The notes below the pieces were generated by a model, which saw only the letters and a list, made by a program, of their open reading frames with translations, did not search any database and had not been told where the DNA came from. The position numbers and the translations under genes were made by a program. A DNA stretch of 10,544 nucleotides, from positions 1-10,544 of the forward strand of contig CALPQA020000029.1 of the NCBI GenBank assembly GCA_943325595.2, given 5' to 3'. Shown here in pieces: positions 1-7,826 of this stretch. The stretch's first letter is position 1. Each line of letters opens with the position of its first letter. The DNA comes from Auritidibacter sp. Marseille-P8566. GTDB taxonomy: Bacteria; Bacteroidota; Bacteroidia; Flavobacteriales; Flavobacteriaceae.

Positions 1-1
1 A

Positions 2-928
2 AATATTGAAGAAATTGATGTTTTATAACATTTACATCAAGTTATAGACCTATTTAAATACCAGGCAATACAAAAAAACATAGAATTAGTTTTAAAAATC
101 GGCAAAAATATCCCTCAATATATTTTTGCAGACGGTGTTCGATTAAAACAAATTATTGTTAATCTACTAAGCAATGCCATCAAATTTACTGATTCAGGAA
201 GTGTAATTTTAAATATTTCACTATTAGAATCAAAAAATAATTTGGTAAAACTTCAATTTTCAGTAAAAGACACTGGGATTGGAATCAAAGAAAATAATCA
301 TCATAAAATATTTAATTCCTTCGTTCAAGAAGATAATTCAATAACTAGAAAGTATGGTGGAACTGGGCTAGGATTGCCAATTTCGAATCAACTGTTAGGC
401 TTAATGAATAGTAAGTTACAACTTTTAAGTAAAAATGGTGATGGGAGCAATTTTTATTTTGATGTAGAGTTTAAAAAAGGGATTGCAAAACATTCACCAA
501 TTCGCGACATATCAAATTTACAAAATGAAGAAAATAGTCTTTTCAATATTGACCATTATGTAGTAAACATATTAATTGTAGAAGACAATAAAATTAATAT
601 GCTTTTGGTAAAAACATTAGTAAAAAAAATAATCCCAAATTGCAATATTATTGAAGCCTTTGATGGTCGTCAGGCTGTAAAAAAATTTTTAAATGAAAAA
701 GTTGACTTGATATTAATGGACGTTCACATGCCTATTAAAAACGGGTATGAGGCAACTTCTGAAATTAGAAAATTCAATACATCGAAAAGAATTCCAATCA
801 TTGCTTTAACAGCAGGTGTTTTCAATGGAGAGAAAGAAAAATGTTCTGCGTCCGGAATGAACGATTTTTTATCAAAACCAATTATAAAAAAAGACTTAGA
901 AAATATATTATTGAAATGGCTAAAGTAA
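2..928 (+). pseudogene. Hybrid sensor histidine kinase/response regulator, 3' part, interrupted by an in-frame stop
   Basis: This is the C-terminal part of a hybrid two-component kinase that enters from the left edge. Reading from base 2, the frame gives a few residues typical of the stretch after the dimerisation domain (NIEEIDVL), then TAA at 26-28, then continues without a break as HLHQVIDLFKYQ to the stop at 926-928. Downstream the ATPase motifs are intact: N box NLLSNAIKFT (161-190), G1 DTGIGI (269-286), F box, and G2 GGTGLGL (356-376). A receiver domain follows, with acidic pocket ED in LIVEDN, phospho-acceptor Asp at 719-721 (LILMDVHMP), Thr of IIALTA near 809 and Lys of LSKP near 875. 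The His-box and any sensor domain lie outside the window. Because family-like sequence sits in the same frame on both sides of the TAA, a nonsense mutation (or base-call error) is more likely than a gene start here. No good start codon is visible downstream; TTG at 242 falls inside the ATPase domain. Confidence 0.75.
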
Positions 929-932
929 ACTA

Positions 933-2468
933 TTAACCTAACCAACCATCACGATCTAAACTTCTGTATTGAATGGCTTCAGCAATGTGTGATGAAACTA
1001 CATTTTCAGCCGCTTCTAAATCGGCAATTGTACGCGACACTTTTAGGATTCTGTCATACGCTCTTGCCGAAAGATTCAATCGCTCCATGGCTGTTTTTAG
1101 TAATTGTTTTGACACTTCATCAAGGGCGCAAAACTCTCTAATTTGCTTGGAACTCATTTGGGCATTGTAATGCACTTTTTCCATTAATTCAAATCTTGAA
1201 GTTTGAATTTCTCGTGCAGCAGTGACTCTTTCTCGAATAGCAACACTACATTCTGATTTTCTTTCATCCGATAATTTTTCAAATGGTACGGGAGTAACTT
1301 CTATATGAATATCAATTCTATCTAAAAGCGGCCCCGAAATCTTACTTAAATACCGTTGCATTTCGTGAGGAGAAGAAGTCTGGGGTGAATCGGGATCATT
1401 GAAAAAACCACTCGGACTAGGATTCATACTTGCAACTAACATAAACGAGGACGGATAAGTCACTGTAAATTTTGCTCTGGAAATGGTAACTTCTCTGTCT
1501 TCCAAAGGTTGACGCATTACTTCCAAAACATCTCGCTTGAATTCTGGTAATTCATCTAAAAATAAAACACCATTATGAGCCATCGAAATTTCTCCAGGTT
1601 GTGGATAACTTCCGCCGCCAACTAGGGCCACGTTCGAAATCGTGTGATGTGGACTTCGAAAAGGCCGCTGATTCATCAATCCTACTTCTTTCAATTTCCC
1701 TGCAACGCTATGAATTTTTGTGGTTTCAAGCGCTTCTCGCAACGTCATCGGTGGTAAAATACTTGGTAATCGTTTGGCAAGCATTGTTTTTCCTGCGCCT
1801 GGAGGTCCTATTAAAATTATATTATGACCGCCTGCTGCAGCAATTTCCATACAACGTTTGATACTTTCTTGTCCACGCACATCTGAAAAGTCAAATTCTG
1901 GGAAATCTAATGTTTTGTTGAATTCTGCTCGAGTATCAATGATTGTAGGTTCTAATGTTCTCTTACCTTCTAGAAAATCGATAACTTGTTGTACATTTTC
2001 GACACCATAAACATCCAAACCACTTACAATTGCAGCTTCTTTCACATTTTGAATTGGAAGAAAAAAACCTTTAAATCCTTCTTCTTTAGCTTTTATAGCA
2101 ATGGGCAAAGCACCGCGAATAGGTTGCAAACTGCCATCAAGTGACAATTCCCCCATGATGATATATTTGTCGGATTCTGTTGTTTGAATTTGGGAAGAAG
2201 CGACTAAAATTCCTATTGCCAAAGTCAAATCATAGGCAGAACCTTCTTTACGTAAATCGGCAGGAGCCATATTAATTGTAATTTTTTTGCCAGGCATGGC
2301 ATAACCGTTGTTTTTCAAAGCAGCGGCAATTCGGTAACTGCTTTCTTTAATTGCGTTATCTGGTAAACCAACAAGGTGGTAACCAATTCCTTTGTCGATA
2401 TTAACTTCTACAGTTATTGTTGTGGCTTCAACACCAAAAACGGCACTTCCAAATACTTTTACTAACAT
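933..2468 (-). CDS. comM: YifB/ComM family Mg-chelatase-like AAA+ ATPase
   Basis: A complete 511-residue protein, the usual family length, starting at ATG with the typical N-terminus MLVKVFGSAVFGVEA. Domains in order are an N-terminal Lon-protease-like/ChlI fold (about 1-170), a Mg-chelatase-type AAA+ core (about 190-395) and the C-terminal Mg_chelatase_C helical domain (about 400-511). Visible motifs are Walker A GPPGAGKT (221-228), Walker B VLFLDE (301-306), the sensor-like segment ASMNP (346-350) and the arginine-rich GPLLDRIDIHIE (379-390). In Vibrio, ComM is a hexameric helicase that extends branch migration of incoming DNA during natural transformation; many non-competent bacteria also keep the gene, so the role here is inferred. 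The loop after MNP, which carries cysteines in many Firmicute homologues, has Ser (SPSG) instead. It is convergent with the broken kinase and follows a terminator, so it is probably transcribed alone. No good -7 element was found in the 120 bp upstream. Confidence 0.95.
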   Translation of the reverse strand: MLVKVFGSAVFGVEATTITVEVNIDKGIGYHLVGLPDNAIKESSYRIAAALKNNGYAMPGKKITINMAPADLRKEGSAYDLTLAIGILVASSQIQTTESDKYIIMGELSLDGSLQPIRGALPIAIKAKEEGFKGFFLPIQNVKEAAIVSGLDVYGVENVQQVIDFLEGKRTLEPTIIDTRAEFNKTLDFPEFDFSDVRGQESIKRCMEIAAAGGHNIILIGPPGAGKTMLAKRLPSILPPMTLREALETTKIHSVAGKLKEVGLMNQRPFRSPHHTISNVALVGGGSYPQPGEISMAHNGVLFLDELPEFKRDVLEVMRQPLEDREVTISRAKFTVTYPSSFMLVASMNPSPSGFFNDPDSPQTSSPHEMQRYLSKISGPLLDRIDIHIEVTPVPFEKLSDERKSECSVAIRERVTAAREIQTSRFELMEKVHYNAQMSSKQIREFCALDEVSKQLLKTAMERLNLSARAYDRILKVSRTIADLEAAENVVSSHIAEAIQYRSLDRDGWLG

Positions 2469-2552
2469 GGCGAATACTTTATATTTGTCTAAAGTACTAC
2501 AAATTATTTACAAAGTAAATATTGACCTATAAATTAGTAAAAAACTAGTTTC

Positions 2553-2581
2553 AAAAAAAAAACCATTCCGTTAAGAATAGG
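2553..2581 (-). terminator. Rho-independent terminator after dsbD
   Basis: Read on the minus strand, CC(T)ATTC, loop TTAACG, GAATGG is followed by a run of about ten T. The stem is six base pairs with one bulged T. It begins 8 bp past the dsbD stop and would end the tilS-dsbD transcript before comM. Confidence 0.65.
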
Positions 2582-2588
2582 ATTTTGA

Positions 2589-4595
2589 TTATTTCTTAAA
2601 ATTTGAAATTCCTGATTTCAACCATTCTTCATAGACTTTCACATCGGGTGTATAACTAATTGTTGGTGTTGATGAATTCAAATTTTTTCCTTCTAAATCT
2701 GTAATTACATACAAAGGTTGGGTATTCGTTTTGTATTTAGAAATCATTAAATCAGTCCATTTATCACCAATTGTTTCCAATAATTCTCCTGTTGTAGCCG
2801 ATTTAAATTGTTGTGCTTTTGGCAATTCTCTTTTGTCATCTACATATAATGAAATCAGAACTACTTCGTTTTTTAAAATTGGTAAAACTGTAGGTTCTCC
2901 CCAAACGGTATTTTCCATTTTACGACAATTCACACATGCATAACCTGTAAAATCAAGCATAATAGGTTTATTAACCGATTTTGCATACGCCAATCCTTTT
3001 TCATAATCATCAAAAACTGCTATTCCATGTGGACCCGATTTTGCACCTTCTGGTACTACATCTTTAGCAACTGAATTTTGCCCAATACCAAAAGGGCTTT
3101 CGCTATATTCTATTGGAGGTGGAAAAGCATTTATTAATTTTAATGGTGCGCCCCAAAGTCCTGGTATTAAGTATATCGTAAAAGTCAAAACTAATAAACC
3201 AAATAACAACCGACCAACTGAAATATGTGTCATCTGACTATCATGGGGCAACGTTATTTTTCCAAACAAATAGAATGCTAACGTTCCAAAAATGGCAATC
3301 CAAATAGCAAGAAACACTTCTCGTTCCAATAAATGCAATTGCAAAACTAAATCGGCTTGGGATAAAAATTTGAAGGCTAATGCCAATTCTAAAAAGCCCA
3401 AAACAACTTTAACGGTATTCAACCAACCGCCTGATTTTGGTAAAGAATTCAACCAACCCGGGAACATAGCAAACAACATAAATGGCAAGGCTAATGCCAA
3501 TGAAAATCCAAACATTCCAATAATTGGTGCAATTCCGCCCTTAGATGCTGCATCAACTAATAAAGTCCCAACGATTGGTCCTGTGCAAGAAAAGGAAACT
3601 ATTGCCAAGGCTAAAGCCATGAATAAAATTCCAATTATACCTCCTCTATCCGCTTGTTGGTCTACTTTATTTGCCCAAGAATTTGGCAACATAATTTCAA
3701 ATGCACCTAAAAATGATGCTGCAAAAAACACTAACAATCCGAAAAATATAATATTAAACCAGACATTTGTTGATAAGGCATTCAATGCATCGGCACCAAA
3801 AATCCAAGTTACTAAAAATCCTAAAACCACATAAATCAATATAATTGAAATACCATAAATAATTGCATTTCTAATTCCTTGTGCTTTGGTTTTACTTTGT
3901 TTGGTAAAAAAGCTTACGGTCATTGGAATCATCGGAAAAACACATGGTGTCAAAAGTGCAGCAAATCCAGAGAAAAAAGCTATAATAAAAATAGAAAACA
4001 ATCCTTTTTCAACCTCTTTTTTTGGAAGAGATATAGGGATTGTTTGTTCCTTAACTTCCGATTTGTTTTCTACAGCAACTGCATTATTCGACAGTGAATC
4101 AACAAGAATAGAATCTGTTTTTACTATAGATGTAGCACTTTCTGCACTCTTTGGGATTTCAAATTGGAAATCTTTATTTAAATTAATACAAACTTCTTTA
4201 CAGGTTTGATAATCAATTTTGAGCTTAATCCTTCTAATATTAGGATTAAGAATTTTTACTTTTTGAGTAAGAACTACTTTCTTTTCAAAGAAAATCTCAT
4301 CAACTTCAAAAACGGTATTAAATTCTTTTTTTGTCTTACTTTCCTTGGTTTTGCCTACCAAATCAAAATTTCCTGCACTTTCAATAAATTTAATTTCTAG
4401 TGGAATTGGACCTCCATCAGGAGTGAATTGAGAATATAGGTGCCAACCATTTTCAATTGTTCCTTCTAAAATCAAATTAAATTCTGTTTCAGAAACTTTT
4501 TCAGTTTTTGATTTCCATTTTACAGGATCTAAAATTTGTGAAATTCCATTTATGTAAACCAATAATGCAAAGAGTAAAAAAAGTATTTTTTTCAT
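2589..4595 (-). CDS. dsbD: Thiol:disulfide interchange protein DsbD
   Basis: A 668-residue inner-membrane protein that passes electrons from cytoplasmic thioredoxin to the periplasm. All three classical modules and all six redox cysteines are visible. A signal peptide (1-20, ending NGISQ) leads into the periplasmic alpha domain with the pair C132/C136 (TCKEVC). The membrane beta domain of about eight helices (about 199-480) has C218 (LTPCVFPM) and C337 (FSCTGPIVG). The C-terminal periplasmic thioredoxin-like gamma domain has the C554-VN-C557 pair. Likely clients are disulfide isomerases, cytochrome c maturation factors or other Cys-rich exported proteins, which cannot be decided from this window. 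Its ATG shares the A of the tilS stop (TAATG), so translation is probably coupled to tilS and it has no separate promoter. A hairpin terminator follows. Confidence 0.96.
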   Translation of the reverse strand: MKKILFLLFALLVYINGISQILDPVKWKSKTEKVSETEFNLILEGTIENGWHLYSQFTPDGGPIPLEIKFIESAGNFDLVGKTKESKTKKEFNTVFEVDEIFFEKKVVLTQKVKILNPNIRRIKLKIDYQTCKEVCINLNKDFQFEIPKSAESATSIVKTDSILVDSLSNNAVAVENKSEVKEQTIPISLPKKEVEKGLFSIFIIAFFSGFAALLTPCVFPMIPMTVSFFTKQSKTKAQGIRNAIIYGISIILIYVVLGFLVTWIFGADALNALSTNVWFNIIFFGLLVFFAASFLGAFEIMLPNSWANKVDQQADRGGIIGILFMALALAIVSFSCTGPIVGTLLVDAASKGGIAPIIGMFGFSLALALPFMLFAMFPGWLNSLPKSGGWLNTVKVVLGFLELALAFKFLSQADLVLQLHLLEREVFLAIWIAIFGTLAFYLFGKITLPHDSQMTHISVGRLLFGLLVLTFTIYLIPGLWGAPLKLINAFPPPIEYSESPFGIGQNSVAKDVVPEGAKSGPHGIAVFDDYEKGLAYAKSVNKPIMLDFTGYACVNCRKMENTVWGEPTVLPILKNEVVLISLYVDDKRELPKAQQFKSATTGELLETIGDKWTDLMISKYKTNTQPLYVITDLEGKNLNSSTPTISYTPDVKVYEEWLKSGISNFKK

Positions 4596-5905
4596 TATAA
4601 TAGGGCTATTTGAATGCTGTTTTTTGTTGTGTTTTCTATTTTAAATCGTTCGTCTTGTCGTATTCCAACTACCCAAACAATTTTATTTTCTGAGCATAAA
4701 ATCCATGTATTTTCTTTTTGGAATAAAGTCAATTTCTCATCTTTAAAAAGTTTGCTCACTTTTTTTGATTTTCCTTTCATTCCAAAAGGTTCAAAAACAT
4801 CTCCTTTTTTAAATCTTCTTAAAACTATTGGAAATTCTAATTTCTCAGCGTCTACAAATATAACAGAATTATCAGAGTTTGAATTGTACTCTTTGTTACA
4901 AAAGGAAAGTTTTATAGGAAAATTAACAAGTTTTTGATCTTCATAAATAAAATATTCTTTGGACGCATCAATTGAACTAATAGGACGCAAAATCAAAAAA
5001 TGTCTGTCTTTTAAAAGTCGGAATTCATCAGAAAAAACCTGTTTTCCTGATTGTGAATCTATCAAATCATATATATCATCCCAAGCAGAAAAACCAAATT
5101 CTTTAAGCCATTGGTATAAATAGGATTTAAAATTTGGTAACTTTTTGAGTTGTTTGATGTCAAAATGGATTTCGTCTTCTATTTCATTGGCCACTTGCTG
5201 GTAAATCATAATTGTAGCATCTTCAACCATTTCTTGCGCTTCATTCAAATATTTTTGCGTTTTTTGAAACGAGGAAATAAAATTAGGATTCAATTCTTTA
5301 AGAATCGGAACCAAATCATGGCGTATTTTGTTACGCAAATATTTATCCGAAGCATTACTGCTATCTTCGCGCCAAAGTATGTTATTTGCAGAAGCATAAT
5401 TTGAAATTTGTTCACGGCTAAAAGCCAATAAAGGCCTAATCACCGAACCATTTTGGATTGGAATTCCTGTAAAACCTTCTAATCCAGAACCCCGAACAAG
5501 ATGAATTAAAAACGTTTCTATGTTATCATCGGCATGGTGAGCAGTTAAGATATAATCGAACTTTTTTGTTTCTAATAACTCGTAAAACCAGTTGTAACGC
5601 AATTCTCTTGCAGCTACTTGTGTAGAAAGTTTAAAATCATTTGCGAAAGCATTTGTGTCAAATTGAGTAATGAAAATTTCGATTTTATTAGTATCCGCAT
5701 AATTTTCTACAAAATTTTGATCGTCAAAACTCTCCATTTCGCGAAGTTGAAAATTACAATGTGCAAGGGCAATTTCATAACCTGTTTTTTGGAATAGGTT
5801 TACCATTACCATGCTATCCAAACCTCCACTTGTTGCAAGGAGTAATTTTTTTCCGTTCAAAAAAGGAAAATTCTTCGAAATATGAATATTGAAATTTTCA
5901 ATCAT
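4595..5905 (-). CDS. tilS: tRNA(Ile)-lysidine synthase
   Basis: TilS ligates lysine to C34 of the CAU-anticodon tRNA-Ile using ATP, changing both its codon reading (AUG to AUA) and its charging; it is normally essential. The 436-residue protein has the PP-loop motif SGGLDS (26-31), the N-type pyrophosphatase motifs AHHADDNIET (122-131) and RGSGLEGFTGIP (138-149), and the TilS signature RNKIRHDLVP (191-200). A C-terminal domain follows with GDVFEPFGMKGKSKKVSKLF and WVVGIRQDERF. I start it at the ATG ending at 5905 (MIENFNIHISKNFPFL), the usual distance before the PP-loop. The frame is open 30 bases further to a TTG at 5935, but those residues do not look like family sequence. It overlaps dsbD by one base at its 3' end, so it is the first gene of a two-gene unit. 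No convincing promoter was identified. Confidence 0.95.
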   Translation of the reverse strand: MIENFNIHISKNFPFLNGKKLLLATSGGLDSMVMVNLFQKTGYEIALAHCNFQLREMESFDDQNFVENYADTNKIEIFITQFDTNAFANDFKLSTQVAARELRYNWFYELLETKKFDYILTAHHADDNIETFLIHLVRGSGLEGFTGIPIQNGSVIRPLLAFSREQISNYASANNILWREDSSNASDKYLRNKIRHDLVPILKELNPNFISSFQKTQKYLNEAQEMVEDATIMIYQQVANEIEDEIHFDIKQLKKLPNFKSYLYQWLKEFGFSAWDDIYDLIDSQSGKQVFSDEFRLLKDRHFLILRPISSIDASKEYFIYEDQKLVNFPIKLSFCNKEYNSNSDNSVIFVDAEKLEFPIVLRRFKKGDVFEPFGMKGKSKKVSKLFKDEKLTLFQKENTWILCSENKIVWVVGIRQDERFKIENTTKNSIQIALL

Positions 5906-5981
5906 AGTCAAAAATAGGTATTTTAAGTCATACAATGAAACAACATTCTAATTAGAAACAATTATTTTGAAATTATTCACA

Positions 5982-6010
5982 AAAAAAGCAACGAAAATCG
6001 CTGCTTTTTT
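5982..6010 (-). terminator. Hairpin terminator between the Cys/His-rich gene and tilS
   Basis: AAAAAAGCA at 5982-5990 pairs perfectly with TGCTTTTTT at 6002-6010. Inside, after one A/C mismatch, CGA pairs with TCG around a three-base AAA loop. On the minus strand it ends in seven T, about 16 bp past the stop of the Cys/His-rich gene. The A/T symmetry means it could also act on the other strand, but no rightward gene is present there. Confidence 0.8.
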
Positions 6011-6026
6011 GATGAAATTTTCTTGA

Positions 6027-6377
6027 TTATTTTTGAGGTTTTTCTTCAAATTTATCCATTTTTTCTTCTGTATTTTCTATTTCTTTTTGCATCATTGGGT
6101 GGTCTTCACCACAACAGTGTTTCTTTTCACCGTGTTTACAACAGTGTTTTTTACTCATACAATTCGAATTGCATTTATGTTTTTTAGAACTCATATTCAT
6201 GCCATCCATTGAACAAACATGCCCCATTTCGCCATGTCTGTAGCAATGTTTTCCCTCTTTACAATCGGAGTTGCAAACATGCTCGGTTTCATATTTTTTA
6301 ACTTTTGGTTTTATTTGTGCTAAAGAAATTGCAGAAAAACCAAATATCAGAATCAAAATTAAAACTATTTTTTTCAT
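6027..6377 (-). CDS. Small exported Cys/His/Met-rich protein with duplicated motif, putative metal binding
   Basis: A 116-residue protein not assigned to a named family. It has a clear signal peptide (1-20, hydrophobic core LILILIFGFSAISLA, then Q), so it should be periplasmic or surface-exposed; no lipobox Cys is visible at the cleavage site. The mature part has ten Cys, nine His and about eight Met. Two copies of one motif, at residues 33-55 and 67-89, share 13 of 23 positions: HxCNSxC, then KHC, then HGE and HxC. The cysteine spacing is identical in both (C-x3-C-x5-C-x9-C). The tail (about 97-116) is Glu/Lys-rich and probably helical. Such ligand density suggests binding of copper, zinc or similar soft metals; this is inference. 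I recall similar HGEKGH-type Cys/His motifs in other Bacteroidota secreted proteins. It has its own -7 element and terminator, so it appears monocistronic, sitting between pabB and tilS. Confidence 0.85.
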   Translation of the reverse strand: MKKIVLILILIFGFSAISLAQIKPKVKKYETEHVCNSDCKEGKHCYRHGEMGHVCSMDGMNMSSKKHKCNSNCMSKKHCCKHGEKKHCCGEDHPMMQKEIENTEEKMDKFEEKPQK

Positions 6378-6406
6378 GACAATTAGGTTAAATGTTAGTA
6401 TTAAAA

Positions 6407-6414
6407 CAAACCTA
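6407..6414 (-). promoter_or_regulatory. Bacteroidota -7 element for the Cys/His-rich gene
   Basis: On the minus strand this reads TAGGTTTG, an exact match to TAnnTTTG, 29 bp before the ATG and just past the pabB stop. No clear -33 TTG was found at the expected distance. It implies transcription separate from pabB. Confidence 0.5.
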
Positions 6415-6428
6415 AAATTACACTTTAT

Positions 6429-7718
6429 CTAATTGGTATTCAATACATTTAACATCGCATTGGCTTTCAACATACACTCTTCATATTCATTTTCTGGAAT
6501 TGATTGCGATGTGATTGCACTTCCCACCGAGAACGATACGTATTCTTTTTCTTGATTGTATAAAATACTCCGAATAACAACATTAAAATCAAAATCACCA
6601 TTGGGTTTAAAATAACCCACAGCTCCACTGTAAATCCCACGCTTTGTTTCCTCTAACTCTTCAATAATTTTCATAGCCGAAATTTTAGGGGCACCCGTCA
6701 TACTCCCCATAGGAAAAGTTGTTTTAAGCAAATCGACGCTTGAAAACTGTGGATCTATTTTTGAAGTAATCGTTGAAATCATGTGGTGCACTTGCAAAAA
6801 GGAATAAATTCCACATAATTCTTCAACCTTCACGGTTCCTTTTTGGGCTGTTCGAGACAAATCATTTCTAACTAAATCGGTTATCATTATGTTTTCTGAG
6901 CGTTCTTTTGGGTCTATTAAAAGATTTTCTTTAGAAGTTTCGTCCTCAACTGAATTAGAAAAGCGCTTTGATGTTCCTTTAATGGGTTGAGAAACAATAA
7001 GTTCACCATCTCGTTTCAAATAACGCTCTGGAGATGCTGAAAGCAAATAATGGTTGTTATTTTTGAAGAAAACTGCAAACGGAGGTTTCGAAATAGCATT
7101 TAATTTCTGAAACTTATCGATTGGATTAATTTTGCATTTAGCAAAAAATTCCATGCAAAAATTCGCTTCATAAATGTCACCATTATTAATATGTTCAAGC
7201 ATTTTAGAAATTTTTTCCAAATAAACTTCCTTTGGAATACGTTGATGAATTTGGATTGAATTGCTGGTATCTAAATTATCCATTTGAAAATTTACAATAT
7301 TTTCAAAGTCTTCTTCAATCTCTTCATCACACATGTTTAGATAATGGATTTCGAGTTGATTTTCTATAAATAAAAATATTTTTTTGGGTTGAAAAAAAAA
7401 CAAATCGGGAAAAGATAACCCATCAAAATTTTGAGATTGTAAACCTTCAGTATCATTTTTCAAATCATAAGATAAATAGCCAAAAAGCCAATCTTTGGTA
7501 ATTTGCTGGTATTGGTTTAAATCTTCAAAAGCATTATGAAAATCAGTTTTTATAGAGGTAAATGAGTCAACGGCTAACAGGAATTCATAATTCGTTTTTT
7601 TTTGTGGATAGTTATTGCTGTCCAAAAAAACAATCTCGCGAAATTGCTGCGCCCAAGATAACAACTGCTGTTTAAACAAATCTGGATTAGATAAATCCTT
7701 TACTATTATTGTTCTCAA
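6429..7718 (-). CDS. pabB: Aminodeoxychorismate synthase component I (PabB)
   Basis: PabB converts chorismate plus ammonia to 4-amino-4-deoxychorismate, on the way to p-aminobenzoate and folate; PabA supplies the ammonia and is not in this window. The 429-residue protein has the chorismate-binding fold. It carries PIKGT (245-249), whose Lys247 corresponds to the catalytic lysine that distinguishes PabB from the PIAGT of TrpE. ERSENIMITDLVRNDL (272-287), FPMGSMTGAPK (335-345) and GIYSGAVGYF (361-370) are also present. The N-terminal region (about 1-160) is the less conserved lobe. The start must be TTG at 7716-7718 (or another non-ATG codon): the preceding codon is a stop and the next Met is residue 129. 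This places LRTIIVKDLSNPDLF at the expected N-terminus. A -7 element lies 17 bp upstream. Anthranilate or isochorismate synthase is less likely because of PIKGT. Confidence 0.9.
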   Translation of the reverse strand: MRTIIVKDLSNPDLFKQQLLSWAQQFREIVFLDSNNYPQKKTNYEFLLAVDSFTSIKTDFHNAFEDLNQYQQITKDWLFGYLSYDLKNDTEGLQSQNFDGLSFPDLFFFQPKKIFLFIENQLEIHYLNMCDEEIEEDFENIVNFQMDNLDTSNSIQIHQRIPKEVYLEKISKMLEHINNGDIYEANFCMEFFAKCKINPIDKFQKLNAISKPPFAVFFKNNNHYLLSASPERYLKRDGELIVSQPIKGTSKRFSNSVEDETSKENLLIDPKERSENIMITDLVRNDLSRTAQKGTVKVEELCGIYSFLQVHHMISTITSKIDPQFSSVDLLKTTFPMGSMTGAPKISAMKIIEELEETKRGIYSGAVGYFKPNGDFDFNVVIRSILYNQEKEYVSFSVGSAITSQSIPENEYEECMLKANAMLNVLNTN

Positions 7719-7733
7719 TTAAAATATTTAATT
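7717..7733. repeat. AT-rich palindrome at the pabB start
   Basis: AATTAAA, spacer ATA, TTTAATT: perfect 7-bp arms lying between the -7 element and the TTG start codon. It covers the expected transcription start. It may be an operator or a chance AT palindrome. Confidence 0.35.
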
Positions 7734-7735
7734 TT

Positions 7736-7743
7736 CAAAAGTA
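7736..7743 (-). promoter_or_regulatory. Bacteroidota -7 element for pabB
   Basis: On the minus strand this reads TACTTTTG, an exact match to TAnnTTTG, 17 bp before the TTG start, giving a very short leader. No clear -33 element was found. Confidence 0.45.
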
Positions 7744-7826
7744 CAATAAATATGTAATATATTTAATGGTTTAAAGTTAAGTCTTAAAACAAAAATTTAA
7801 AACTCGAATTTTCATGTGAGCCTTTT

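Noticed and set aside
242..244. TTG at 242 as a gene start for the kinase fragment
   Set aside because: The open frame with conserved N-box sequence extends upstream to base 29; a start here would cut the ATPase domain.
346..928. Stand-alone response regulator gene
   Set aside because: The receiver domain is joined in frame to the ATPase domain with no start codon or gap between them.
1365..1440. Loss of zinc-finger cysteines in the ComM loop after MNP as a novelty
   Set aside because: Ser-containing versions of this loop occur in other YifB/ComM proteins as far as I recall, so it is family variation.
2480..2487. Plus-strand TATATTTG in the comM-dsbD gap
   Set aside because: It points rightward into antisense of dsbD, with no plus-strand gene; likely chance.
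3292..3834. 180-codon plus-strand open frame inside dsbD
   Set aside because: It is antisense to the conserved DsbD membrane domain, with low-complexity composition and no recognisable domain.
5909..5916. Minus-strand TATTTTTG as a tilS promoter -7 element
   Set aside because: It lies only 3 bp before the ATG, which would require a leaderless mRNA; probably a chance match in AT-rich DNA.
5906..5935. Ten-residue N-terminal extension of TilS from TTG at 5935
   Set aside because: The ATG ending at 5905 gives the usual TilS N-terminus and spacing to SGGLDS; the extension has no family-like residues.
7800..7826. Terminator after the VF530-family gene
   Set aside because: Only a 3-4 bp CTC/GAG pairing with a long loop is visible and no good T-run follows directly.
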